Assembly: GCF_018327705.1 (NCBI RefSeq)
Contig: NZ_BNEM01000001.1
Coordinates: 2,914,001-2,978,000 of the forward strand
Direction of reading: 5' to 3'
Length of the DNA stretch: 64,000 nt
Source of the DNA: Catellatospora sp. TT07R-123
Lineage (GTDB): Bacteria; Actinomycetota; Actinomycetes; Mycobacteriales; Micromonosporaceae
The notes under the pieces were generated by a model, which did not search any database, was not told where the DNA came from, and saw only the letters and a program-made list of their open reading frames with translations. Shown piece by piece: positions 17,173-25,543 of the stretch (position 1 is the stretch's first letter; every line of letters starts with the position of its first letter). The position numbers and the translations under genes were made by a program.

Positions 17173-17257
17173 ACGCGTGAAGATCGGCGTTTCGGGTCAC
17201 GGCGTGGCTCTGAAGACCGCCTTCCGACCGCAACCGGCGATCTTGCCCTGGTGCGAG
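17173..17257. repeat. Degenerate palindrome related to family E
   Basis: Ends AAGATCG and CGATCTT are complementary. The right half contains TTCCGACCGCA and a GATC end, as in the intact repeat at 22515-22577; the left half has diverged. It lies between two minus-strand genes. Weak evidence. Confidence 0.35.
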
Positions 17258-17279
17258 CGCCCGGTGGGGCGGCGGCGGG

Positions 17280-19400
17280 TCAGGGGGTAGGGAGGGGGAG
17301 GTGGGGGGCTAGGACGGGGGTTAGGAGGCGGGCGTAGGTGGCGGTTAGGTGGCTGTTGTCCTTGTAGACCAGGGTGTTGCCGACGATGACGGGGCAGCGC
17401 ACCTGGGTGCACAGCCACGGCAGCGGGTCGATCACGGTGACGCCGTCGAGGCGGGCGGCCTCGGCGACCATCGCGCGGCGCTTGCCGTCGCCCACTGCGG
17501 CCTGGGTCGGCCGGTGGCAGAAGTCGACGCTGGTCAGATGGGCCGACACGCACTCGGGGGCGTCTCCGGCGGGCCAGGCCGTGTCGCTGATCAGCACCTG
17601 CCGGGTGCCGGGCTGGGCGAGCCGGGCGAACGTCTTGCGCCAGGCCCCGGCCCAGCCCGCGGCCTGGTCGGCGCCGACGTCCACGGCGTCGCCGTTGCCG
17701 TTGGACGACATCACCACCAGCGCCGGGTGCAGCGAGCGGATGTACTCCACCGCCGCGTCGCGCCACTGCACGCACTCGGTGTAGTCGCGCTTCAGGTTCG
17801 GCATGTAGATCAGCGTCGACGCGGCCGAGCAGGCCGACTTGGTGACCACGGCCAGCCGCCAGCCCCGGTCCTTCGCGATCTGCTCCAGCGGCGGGAACCA
17901 GTGCCCGGCGTGCGAGTCGCCGAACAGCACCATGGTGACCGCCCCGGAGGTGTCGCCGTACATGCAGGGCTTGCGCACGTCGGACTCGGTGAACGCCGGG
18001 TCGCAGCCGTCGCGGTAGAGCTGCGGCACGTCGACCTCGGCATGCTCCACGGCCGGGGTCAGGTTGGCGGGCACGGTGGTGGTGTCCGCGGCGGCGGCGA
18101 CCGCGTTGATCAGCTCGCGCTCGGCGCCGGTGGCGTCGCGCAGCGCGGCGGACATGTCCAGCGCGGTGCCGGTGCCCGTGGTGGACGGCGGCACCAGCAC
18201 CGGCGCCGCCACGGCGGCCGCGGCCAGCACCGACGACAGCCCGACCCCGAGCGCGATGCCGTGCCAGGGGCGGCGGCGCAGCCGGGGCGCCGAACGCACC
18301 GGGTCCTCGACCCGGCGCAGGGTCGCGGCGGCCAGCAGGTACGACAGCCCGGCGAGCACGACCAGCTTGCCGGTGGGCAGCTCGCCGAGGACGTACGGCG
18401 CGATGATCAGCACGGGCCAGTGCCACAGGTACCAGCCGTACGACAGCCGCCCGGTGAGCTGCACCGGGGCCAGGCTGAGCACCGCCGACCACGGGTGCGC
18501 ACAGCCCGCGCCGAGCACCAGCACGGTCGCCAGCACCGGCAGCGCCGCGGCGTACCCGGGGAAGGCCGTGGCCTCGGTGAACGCGAGCGCGGCGGTGACG
18601 ATCCCGGCCAGGCCGAGCCAGCGCAGCACCACGGCCAGCCGCACCGGCAGCCGCTCCCACCGGTGCGCCGTCGCCGCGACCAGCCCGCCCGCGGCCAGTT
18701 CCCAGGCCCGGGTCTGCATCCCGAAGTACGCCCACGGCGCCGACACGCCCGTCTGCCACACCGACAACCCGAACGACACCACCGCGATGAGGCCGAAGAC
18801 GGCGAGCACGACCCGCCCGCGCAGGTGCGGGCGCCGCCGGGTCAGCAGCACCGCGGCGATGACCAGCAGCGGCCACACCACGTAGAACTGCTCCTCGACG
18901 GCGAGGCTCCAGAAGTGCTGTAGCGGCGACGGGGTCTGCGCCGCGCCCAGGTAGTCGGTGCCCTGGACGGCGAGCCGGTAGTTCATGCCGTAGAAGGTGG
19001 TGGCCAGGGCGTCGCCGGCGATCTGGGCGAACCGCACCGGCGGCAGCCACAGCCACGCCGCCATGACCGTGACCGCGGCGGTGAAGGTGGCCGCGGGCAG
19101 CAGCCGCAGCGCCCGGCGGGCGTAGAAGCCGGTGATCGAGATGGTGCCGGTCTGGCGCACCTCCTTGAGCAGGTGGCCGGTGATGAGGAACCCGGAGATG
19201 ACGAAGAAGACGTCGACGCCGACGTAGCCGCCGGACAGCACGCCGACCCCGGCGTGGAACAGCACCACGATGGTGACGGCGAGCGCCCGCAGCCCCTCGA
19301 CGTCGGGGCGGAAGGCGGGCTGCCGGTCCGGCCGCCGCGGGCGTGTCGGCGCGGGCGCCGGATCGGGCGCGGGCGGGGCTTCGTACACGGTGGCGGTCAT
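17280..19400 (-). CDS. Membrane acyltransferase-3 fused to SGNH domain (OafB/OatA-type O-acyltransferase)
   Basis: 706 residues. After a Pro-rich cytoplasmic N-terminus comes the acyltransferase-3 domain (about 30-370; FRPDVEGLRALAV, LFHAG, VDVFFVISGFLITG, SLAVEEQFYVVWPL) with ten or more membrane helices. A linker and an extracytoplasmic SGNH domain follow: LFGDSHAGHW near residue 495 and the DNSHLT catalytic Asp/His close to the C-terminus. Proteins of this layout move acetyl groups across the membrane and O-acetylate lipopolysaccharide, peptidoglycan or exopolysaccharide. It is divergent from the glycosyltransferase-acyltransferase fusion at 20055, so the acceptor may be that enzyme's polymer (inference). 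Confidence 0.9.
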   Translation of the reverse strand: MTATVYEAPPAPDPAPAPTRPRRPDRQPAFRPDVEGLRALAVTIVVLFHAGVGVLSGGYVGVDVFFVISGFLITGHLLKEVRQTGTISITGFYARRALRLLPAATFTAAVTVMAAWLWLPPVRFAQIAGDALATTFYGMNYRLAVQGTDYLGAAQTPSPLQHFWSLAVEEQFYVVWPLLVIAAVLLTRRRPHLRGRVVLAVFGLIAVVSFGLSVWQTGVSAPWAYFGMQTRAWELAAGGLVAATAHRWERLPVRLAVVLRWLGLAGIVTAALAFTEATAFPGYAAALPVLATVLVLGAGCAHPWSAVLSLAPVQLTGRLSYGWYLWHWPVLIIAPYVLGELPTGKLVVLAGLSYLLAAATLRRVEDPVRSAPRLRRRPWHGIALGVGLSSVLAAAAVAAPVLVPPSTTGTGTALDMSAALRDATGAERELINAVAAAADTTTVPANLTPAVEHAEVDVPQLYRDGCDPAFTESDVRKPCMYGDTSGAVTMVLFGDSHAGHWFPPLEQIAKDRGWRLAVVTKSACSAASTLIYMPNLKRDYTECVQWRDAAVEYIRSLHPALVVMSSNGNGDAVDVGADQAAGWAGAWRKTFARLAQPGTRQVLISDTAWPAGDAPECVSAHLTSVDFCHRPTQAAVGDGKRRAMVAEAARLDGVTVIDPLPWLCTQVRCPVIVGNTLVYKDNSHLTATYARLLTPVLAPHLPLPTP

Positions 19401-19840
19401 CGCGTTCCTGTCGGTGCGGCGGGGCGGTGGACGTCACGATGGCTATCAGCGGACGGCACCGGCAGGACGTGCGAAAAGCCGCCCGAAATCGCATTCGCCA
19501 GAAGTTCCGCCCGATGGGGTTAGTCCAGTCGGGCAATGGATTCCGGATGAGTCGCGACCACCATCCACATGCCACTGACCGCAACCCGACACCGTACGTC
19601 AACAGAGGTCGATGGCCGGTTCGCCGCAAGTTCGACACTCAGCCGTTCGGCCAACCCGGTACCGGTACCTCACGTTGTTCACGCGCCTATGAGTGACCTA
19701 ATCCCGACGCATGGATCGTCTCGCCACACCCTGTCGCAGGGCCTTTTCGCATCGTTGTCGCCGATAGATTCCGCAGGTCCACTACGGACCAACATCGACG
19801 CGCCGCTTCCCCCGGCGCGTCCGCACAGGGGAGCCTCTCG
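19401..19840. promoter_or_regulatory. 440-bp divergent promoter region of the glycopolymer locus
   Basis: No convincing gene. The stretch is lower in GC than its neighbours. It contains the perfect palindrome GGTACCGGTACC (19658-19669) and a GGGGAG ribosome site eight bases before ATG 19841. Length and symmetry suggest shared control of both divergent units. No known operator is recognised. Confidence 0.4.
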
Positions 19841-20083
19841 ATGGCGTTCGGCTCTAGCCAGCACATCCTGCCGGTGACGGGCGTGAGCATGCTGCTCGCG
19901 CCCGGTGTCGTACTCAAAGTGATCTCGGCCGCGCTGAGCGCGGTGCTGGTCGGCGTGGTGCTGCTGCGCATGTACAGCCAGCGCGAGCGGGCGGTGATCA
20001 CGGCGCGGCCGCCCGCGCGGCACCGGGCCGTGGGCCGGGCCCGCGTCCGGCCGGATGGACGGGGCCCCGGTGCGCGCTGGTAG
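19841..20083 (+). CDS. LPVTG-containing membrane micro-protein
   Basis: 80 residues. After only nine residues comes LPVTG, then a long hydrophobic helix (about 16-42) and the positively charged YSQRERA. That is the layout of a sortase LPXTG cell-wall sorting signal, but with almost no exported domain in front. A basic, Pro/Arg-rich tail of 35 residues would stay in the cytoplasm, which is longer than classical sorting signals. The stop lies 29 bases inside the next gene, so the two are probably coupled. It may be a sortase substrate, a small membrane partner of the glycosyltransferase, or a chance motif in a leader peptide; no homologue comes to mind. Confidence 0.55.
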   Translation: MAFGSSQHILPVTGVSMLLAPGVVLKVISAALSAVLVGVVLLRMYSQRERAVITARPPARHRAVGRARVRPDGRGPGARW

Positions 20084-22517
20084 CCAGTGGGCGCGGTTCG
20101 CGGCGGCGGGTGCCTGCGCCGCCGTGACCGTCGCCTACGTGAAGCTGGTCGGGGTCGACACCGCCGAGCGGATCCTGTCGCTGGTGGTGCTGCTGTACTC
20201 GCTGGGCATCCTGGTCGCGGGCCTGCTGCGGCGCCACCGGAACCTGCCGCTGCCGCAGGGACGGATCATCGCGGTGGTGCCGGCGTACAACGAGGACCCG
20301 GAGATGCTGCACGACACCGTCCGCAGCCTGCTCAACGGGACGGTGGTGCCCGACGTGATCCACGTCGTGGACGACGGGTCGGCCTCGGAGCTGCCGCCGT
20401 TCCAGCACGCCCGGGTGATCTGGCACAAGCGCGAGAACGGCGGCAAGCACCACGCCCAGGCCACCGCGCTGGCGGCCGAGCTGGAGAACTTCGACTTCGT
20501 GGTCACCGTCGACAGCGACTCGGTGGTGGACCGGCACGCCGTGGAGCGCTGCCTGCGCCGCTTCGCCGACCCGAAGATCCAGGGCGTCACCGGCGTGGTG
20601 TACGCGATGAACCGGGCCGAGAACCTGATCACCAAGGTCACCGACCTGCACTACCTGCACAGCTGCCTGGTGATCCGGGACGGGCTGTCGGCCACCGGCG
20701 ACATCTTCACCGCCTCCGGCGCGCTGGCGGTGTGGCGGTCCGAGGTCGTCATGGACAACCTCACCGAGTACCTGCGCCGCGGCGTCGCCGACGACCGGCA
20801 CCTGACCCACTTCGCGCAGCGGCGCGGCACCACCGCCGCGGTCGCCGACGCGATCGTGCACACCGCCGTGCCCGACAACGCCCCGGACCTGTTCCGGCAG
20901 CGCATCCGCTGGGCGCGCGACTACTACCGGGTGACCGCGCTGGACATCCGGTACCTGAGCGGCTGGTCGTTCTGGCTGCGCACGTTCGACTTCGTGCTGA
21001 TGTGCCTGGCCCCGATCTTCATCCTGGGCGCGCTGATGGTGTTCCCGTTCGCGCAGTGGCGGGTGCCGTGGGTCGGCGTCGGGCTGTGGGTCGTCTTCCT
21101 GTACGCGCAGACCACCATCTACCTGTTCGACCGCAAAGGCGTGCCGCTGGGCGAGCGGTTCACCACCTGGCTGTTCCTGACCCCCGCGCTGTACGTGTTC
21201 CAGCTGGTGGTGGTCGGTCCTGCGGTGCTGGCCGGGCTGATGAACCTGCGCCACAAGTCGTGGCAGACCCGCAACGAGGCCAAGCAGGGGTCGCGGCCCG
21301 AACTGGAGCCGGTCGTGGTCAGCAGCGGGCGGCTGTTCTACCTCGACCTGCTGCGGGCGCTGGCGATGGTGCGGGTGGTGGCCTTCCACGCCACCGGGTT
21401 CGCCTGGCTCGGATTCGCGCTGCCGTCGATGGGCGTGATGTTCGCCCTGGCCGGATCACTGATGGCCCGGTCGATGATCAAGGCGAAGGACCGGCCGGAG
21501 ATCGCGATCTGGAGCCGGTGGCGCCGGGTCATGCCCGCGGTGTGGGCGGCCGGGCTCGTGCTCGTACCCCTGATGTGGGTGATGGGGTGGGACGGCCGCG
21601 ACGCGCGGCCCTTCAACGAGACCGCCGTGCTCGCGTGGGTCTTCCCGCTGTCGGACCCGCCGGGCAACGACTGGGCCGTGCCCATCACCGGCGTGCTCTG
21701 GTACATCCGCACCTACCTGTGGCTGACCCTGCTCGCGCCGCTGCTGTGGTACTGCTACCGCCGCCGCCCCGTGCTCACCACGCTCGCCCCGGCGGCGCTG
21801 CTGCTGGTGGCCCCGCACATCGGGTTCAGCTCGTGGCTGGGCGACGTCATGCAGACGCTGGGCATCTACGCGCCGTGCTGGGTGCTCGGCTACTGGCACG
21901 CCACCGGTCGGCTCCAGCGGGTACGGCGCGGCATCGTGCTCGGGCTGGCCGGGCTCCTGGTCGGCACGGCCCTGGCCTGGTTGCAGGCGTTCCCGCCCGA
22001 GCGGGGGCTGCTACAGGCCAGCCCGGTCGGGCAGCTGCTGTGGTGCGCGGCGTTCATCGTGCCGATGCTGCACTGGGACCCGAAGCTGACCTGGCTGGCG
22101 GCCCGCACCCGGTTCCGGCGGCTGATCGAGTGGATCAGCGGGCGGTCGCTGACCATGTTCCTGTGGCACCAGCTCGCGGTGATGACCGCGATCCTGCTGC
22201 TGGAGAAGTCGCACGTGTGGAGCCTGAACAACGAGCCGCTCGCGATCGCGCTGAAGCTGTTCCTGTCGTGCCTGCTCATCGGCACGGTGTGCTGGCTGGT
22301 CGGCTGGGTCGAGGACCTGCCCCGGCAGGGGATGCGGCTGCGGCCGCGGGTCGGGCGGCACCACCGGGAGGTGGTCGCGGTCATCGCGCCCGCCCCCGAA
22401 CCGGACCAGACGATGGTCCTGTCCGTCCTCGGCGCCCCGACCGTACGCGGCCGCGCACCCGTCCCCGGGGCGACCCTGGTTCCCGTGACCTCCGACTCGC
22501 CGGTGGGGTGGGGGTGA
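20055..22517 (+). CDS. Family 2 glycosyltransferase fused to acyltransferase-3
   Basis: 820 residues. Two membrane helices (about 14-58) precede a processive GT2 domain of the hyaluronan/chitin/PNAG synthase type: VVPAYNED at 75, VDDGS at 105, DSDS at 153-156, ADDRH at 245-249 and QRIRW at 282-286. After three to four further helices, residues 427-755 form an acyltransferase-3 domain (FYLDLLRALAMVRVVAFHATG) with about ten helices. A 60-residue cytoplasmic tail ends the protein. One polypeptide could thus polymerise a sugar chain and O-acylate it during export (inference). A second acyltransferase is divergent, and a micro-protein with an LPVTG motif overlaps its start. Confidence 0.9.
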   Translation: MDGAPVRAGSQWARFAAAGACAAVTVAYVKLVGVDTAERILSLVVLLYSLGILVAGLLRRHRNLPLPQGRIIAVVPAYNEDPEMLHDTVRSLLNGTVVPDVIHVVDDGSASELPPFQHARVIWHKRENGGKHHAQATALAAELENFDFVVTVDSDSVVDRHAVERCLRRFADPKIQGVTGVVYAMNRAENLITKVTDLHYLHSCLVIRDGLSATGDIFTASGALAVWRSEVVMDNLTEYLRRGVADDRHLTHFAQRRGTTAAVADAIVHTAVPDNAPDLFRQRIRWARDYYRVTALDIRYLSGWSFWLRTFDFVLMCLAPIFILGALMVFPFAQWRVPWVGVGLWVVFLYAQTTIYLFDRKGVPLGERFTTWLFLTPALYVFQLVVVGPAVLAGLMNLRHKSWQTRNEAKQGSRPELEPVVVSSGRLFYLDLLRALAMVRVVAFHATGFAWLGFALPSMGVMFALAGSLMARSMIKAKDRPEIAIWSRWRRVMPAVWAAGLVLVPLMWVMGWDGRDARPFNETAVLAWVFPLSDPPGNDWAVPITGVLWYIRTYLWLTLLAPLLWYCYRRRPVLTTLAPAALLLVAPHIGFSSWLGDVMQTLGIYAPCWVLGYWHATGRLQRVRRGIVLGLAGLLVGTALAWLQAFPPERGLLQASPVGQLLWCAAFIVPMLHWDPKLTWLAARTRFRRLIEWISGRSLTMFLWHQLAVMTAILLLEKSHVWSLNNEPLAIALKLFLSCLLIGTVCWLVGWVEDLPRQGMRLRPRVGRHHREVVAVIAPAPEPDQTMVLSVLGAPTVRGRAPVPGATLVPVTSDSPVGWG

Positions 22518-22577
22518 TCGTCGTCTGCGGTCGGAAACCGTTGCGTGGGGCCGGTTTCCGACCGCAGACGACGATCA
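22515..22577. repeat. Perfect 26-bp palindrome, family E (terminator-like)
   Basis: Arms 22515-22540 and 22552-22577 are perfectly complementary over 26 bp (left arm begins TGATCGTCGTCTGCGGTCGG), with an 11-base loop. The stop codon of the glycosyltransferase fusion is the first three bases of the left arm. It probably terminates transcription. A decayed relative lies at 17173-17257. Confidence 0.85.
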
Positions 22578-22640
22578 TCGCGCGCCCCCGGGCGCGAAAT
22601 GACGGCGCCGGGGCTGGTGCGCGCCGGTAGGGTCGGCCGC

Positions 22641-23393
22641 ATGCCTCTTGCATATGATCTTGAAGGGCCCGACGGGGCCGAGACCGTCGTACTGCTGCAC
22701 TCCTCGGTGTGCGACCGGCGGATGTGGCAGCCGCAGCGCGAACCGCTGCTGGCGGCCGGATACCGGGTGCTGGCGCCCGACTTCCGCGGCTTCGGCGACT
22801 CGGCGTACCCGACCGGGCCGTACAACAACGCCGAGGACGTGATCGCCCTGCTCGACTCGCTCGGCATCGAACGGTTCGCGCTGGTCGGGGCGTCGTACGG
22901 CGGCCGGGTGTCGCAGGAGGTCGCCGCCCGCTGGCCGGACCGGGTCACCACGCTGGCCCTGCTGTGCGCGGCGCGGCGCGGCCAGGAGCCGACCGCGGCC
23001 ATCGAGGCCTTCTCCGAGCAGGAGGAGAAGCTGGTCGAGGCCGGTGACCTGGCCGGGGCGACGGCGCTGAACCTGGCCCTGTTCGTCGGCCCGCGCGCCG
23101 ACGCGGCCACCCGCGAGCTCGTCACCGCGATGCAGCTGCACAACTTCGAGGTGCAGCTCGGCGGGGCCGACCACGGCCGGTCCGATCAGGACCACGACCT
23201 CGGCGCGGTGACGGCGCGCACCCTGGTCGTCTCCGGCGCCCACGACGTGGACTTCTTCACCCAGACCGCCGAGCATCTGGCTACGCACATCCCGGGAGCC
23301 CGGCACCTCGCGCTGGACTGGGCCGGCCACCTGCCCAGCCTGGAGGACCCGGCCGCGCTGAACCCGCTGCTGCTGGAGTTCCTGCACGGCTGA
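22641..23393 (+). CDS. Alpha/beta-hydrolase fold protein
   Basis: 250 residues. Oxyanion region LLHSSVCDRRMW, DFRGFGDS, nucleophile elbow VGASYGGRVSQE (Ser in GASYGG), acidic residue in VVSGAHDVDFF and histidine in WAGHLPSLE near the C-terminus give a complete hydrolase triad. The ATG at 22641 is preferred over earlier in-frame starts that lie in the palindrome. The substrate is unknown. The 3' end is followed by tandem copies of its last bases. Confidence 0.85.
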   Translation: MPLAYDLEGPDGAETVVLLHSSVCDRRMWQPQREPLLAAGYRVLAPDFRGFGDSAYPTGPYNNAEDVIALLDSLGIERFALVGASYGGRVSQEVAARWPDRVTTLALLCAARRGQEPTAAIEAFSEQEEKLVEAGDLAGATALNLALFVGPRADAATRELVTAMQLHNFEVQLGGADHGRSDQDHDLGAVTARTLVVSGAHDVDFFTQTAEHLATHIPGARHLALDWAGHLPSLEDPAALNPLLLEFLHG

Positions 23394-23459
23394 CGGCGCC
23401 TGCGGGAGTCCCCGCACGGCCGGCGGCGCCCGCTGAAGCCCTGCACGGCCGGCGGCGCC
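23381..23459. repeat. Three imperfect tandem copies of the hydrolase gene 3' end
   Basis: A 20-base unit ending CACGGC.GGCGGCGCC occurs at 23381-23400 (holding the stop codon), 23411-23430 and 23440-23459, with a period of about 30 bases. It looks like slippage duplication of the gene end. Confidence 0.7.
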
Positions 23460-23487
23460 GCCCGGGGCGGCTGGCATGATGATCACC

Positions 23488-24027
23488 ATGAATACTGACG
23501 AGCTGGCCGCCGCCGTCGACCGGCGCTGCCGCCTGCAGGGCGAGTTCCTGCTGCGGTCGGGGCGCACCGCGACCGAGTACTTCGACAAGTACCAGTTCGA
23601 GGCCGATCCGGTGCTGCTCGACGCCCTGGCCGCCGAGCTGGCCACGCTGGTGCCCGCGGGCACGCAGGTGCTGGCCGGGCTGGAGATGGGCGGGATCGCC
23701 GTGGTCACCGCGCTCGGGCGGCACACCGGGCTGCCGTGCGCGTTCGTCCGCAAGGCCGCCAAGCCGTACGGCACCGCGCGGCTGACCGAGGGCGCCGACG
23801 TCGCGGGGCGCCGGGTGACCGTGGTCGAGGACGTGGTCACCTCCGGCGGCCAGATCGTCATCTCCACGGGTCAGCTGCGCGAGCTGGGCGCGGTGATCGA
23901 GCAGGCGGTATGCGTCATCGACCGCGAGGAGGGCGGCGCGGCGGCCCTGGCCGGGCACGGCATCGCCCTGACGGCCCTGCTCACCCGTACCAGCCTCGAC
24001 GCGGCCCGTTCGGCGAGCGACGCATAA
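23488..24027 (+). CDS. pyrE: Orotate phosphoribosyltransferase
   Basis: 179 residues (a start four codons upstream is possible). It transfers phosphoribosyl from PRPP to orotate, giving OMP in pyrimidine synthesis. Seen: FLLRSGRTATEYFDKYQFEADP (substrate region), GLEMGGIAVVTAL, FVRKAAKPYGTA and the PRPP loop VTVVEDVVTSGGQ (EDVVTSGG). This is standard bacterial PyrE length. No other pyr genes are adjacent. Confidence 0.93.
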   Translation: MNTDELAAAVDRRCRLQGEFLLRSGRTATEYFDKYQFEADPVLLDALAAELATLVPAGTQVLAGLEMGGIAVVTALGRHTGLPCAFVRKAAKPYGTARLTEGADVAGRRVTVVEDVVTSGGQIVISTGQLRELGAVIEQAVCVIDREEGGAAALAGHGIALTALLTRTSLDAARSASDA

Positions 24028-24772
24028 GAGCGGAAAAGGGGCCATTCCGGTACGGAAAGCGATCGGAAGGTGCCCTTGCCTACGCACGAAAAAGGTGGCT
24101 CGGTGGCGGCGCTCACCCCCGTTAGCGCCGCCACCGGCCACCATCTGTTCGGGTGGTGCCGTCCCCCAACGGCGTGCCACCCATCCCCCGGGCACTCGGC
24201 TCGGCGCCACCAGCCGGAAGAGCTTCCAGCCGGGCCTCGCCCTTCGGGACCCTCGAAACGTTGTTCGAGCTCCGGGCTTTCCTCGAGCTTCGTGCCTGCC
24301 GATCACGCTACGTCGCCGACCTGGCCATCGTCCAGGGCAAACCCAAGATTTTTTTACTTTCTGTAGGCCCTTCGACTACGCAGCGTATATCTAATGGGTT
24401 ACCGCGTCGCCCGGTTGCCGACCTGCCGCCCCCGGCACCCGAATCGTCCCCGGGGATGTGTGCCCCGCCGTCCCCAGCGTCCCATTACCCCGCTGACCCT
24501 GTGTCGCCTCCCACTCCCACCCCCGCTCGCCCCCCTCGCGCCCCCGCTCGCCGCCGAGCGGCCGCGCGAGGCTGCACTTTCGGGGAAAGTGCTGGAATCT
24601 TGGGCCCTTTACGTGCAGTTTCCCCGAAATTGCATGATCGTCACCGTCGCGCATCGCGCGGGCATCGCGCGGGCGGCGGGCGGGCGGCGGGCGGGCATCG
24701 CGTGGGCGGGCATCGCGTGGGCGTCGCGTGGGTGGGCGGCACGCGGGAAGGGTGTGCGGGTACGTTCGCGGC
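24028..24772. other. 745-bp non-coding, hairpin-rich interval
   Basis: I find no supported gene. Just after pyrE a degenerate family D-like palindrome ends in AAGGTGCCCTT (24068-24078). A perfect 12-bp hairpin follows, GGTGGCGGCGCT (24102-24113) with AGCGCCGCCACC (24124-24135); then a bulged hairpin GGGTGG...CCACCC (24151-24182). An unusually AT-rich patch lies at 24345-24400 (a seven-T run, then TATATCTAATGG), and family C palindrome copy 1 at 24573-24634. GCATCGCG-type direct repeats precede the next start. Structured RNA, a decayed gene or a deleted element are all possible. Confidence 0.45.
24573..24634. repeat. Dispersed palindromic repeat, family C copy 1
   Basis: Arms TGCACTTTCGGGGAAA (24573-24588) and TTTCCCCGAAATTGCA (24619-24634) match but for one base. 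The loop begins GCTGGAATCTTGG (24591-24603), which is identical in copy 2 at 45726-45738. Conservation of the loop, not only the stem, shows common descent. Confidence 0.8.
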
Positions 24773-25543
24773 GTGGATGCGGGTGGGAAGCGGTTCGCGG
24801 GCGGGGTCAACGTCGTCGAGCGGATCGGGGACGCCGTGCACCGGCCGGCCGGGCCGTGGACCCCGGCGGTCCACGCGCTGCTACGGCACCTGCGGGCGGC
24901 CGGATTCACCCAGGCCCCGGCGGTACGCGGCACCGACGCCGCCGGGCGGGAGGTGCTGGACTTCGTCGCGGGCGAGGTGCCGGACTACCCGCTGCCCGGC
25001 TACGTGCGCGCCGACCGGACCCTGGTCGCGGTCGGGGAACTGCTGCGCCGCCTGCACGACGCGAGCGCCGGGTTCACGCCGCCGCCCGGCGCGGTCTGGC
25101 AGCTGCCGCCGCGGGAGCCCGCCGAGGTCGTCTGCCACGGCGACCTGGCGCCGTACAACTGCGTGTTCCGGGACGGGGAACTGGTCGCGGCGATCGACTT
25201 CGACACCGCGCATCCGGGGCCGCGGCTGTGGGACCTGGCGTACACGGCGTACCGGTTCGTGCCGCTGAGCGCTCCGGAGAACCCCGATTTCACCGCGCCG
25301 ATCGGCGAGCAGGTCCGGCGGCTGCGGCTGCTGGCCGACGCGTACGGACTCGACGCCGGCCAGCGGGGGCGCCTGCCGGAGACCGCCGCGCGCCGGGTGC
25401 GGGCGCTGGCCGGGCACATCCGGGCGCAGGCGGCGCTGGGGCACCCGGCGTTCACCCGGCACCTGGCCGAGGGCCACGCCGACCTGTACGAGGCCGACGC
25501 GGCCCACCTCGACCGTCAGCGCGACCGGTTGGCCGCCGCCTGA
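24773..25543 (+). CDS. Aminoglycoside phosphotransferase-family kinase (APH fold)
   Basis: 256 residues from GTG 24773. The catalytic loop VVCHGDLAPYNCVF (Brenner HGDxxxxN) and metal-binding AAIDFDTAHPGPRLWDLAY are intact, so it should be an active small-molecule kinase. Such proteins in actinobacteria phosphorylate varied metabolites; drug resistance should not be assumed. Its last 28 bases overlap the convergent gene at 25516. Confidence 0.85.
   Translation: MDAGGKRFAGGVNVVERIGDAVHRPAGPWTPAVHALLRHLRAAGFTQAPAVRGTDAAGREVLDFVAGEVPDYPLPGYVRADRTLVAVGELLRRLHDASAGFTPPPGAVWQLPPREPAEVVCHGDLAPYNCVFRDGELVAAIDFDTAHPGPRLWDLAYTAYRFVPLSAPENPDFTAPIGEQVRRLRLLADAYGLDAGQRGRLPETAARRVRALAGHIRAQAALGHPAFTRHLAEGHADLYEADAAHLDRQRDRLAAA

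Noticed and set aside
24102..24400. tRNA or other known RNA gene in the region after pyrE
   Set aside because: No cloverleaf with T-arm GTTC-type sequence or tmRNA/SRP/RNase P cores could be recognised. Kept only as a structured interval.
24773..25543. Aminoglycoside resistance gene
   Set aside because: The APH fold is used by many metabolite kinases. Nothing nearby supports drug resistance; the same holds for 39284-40471.
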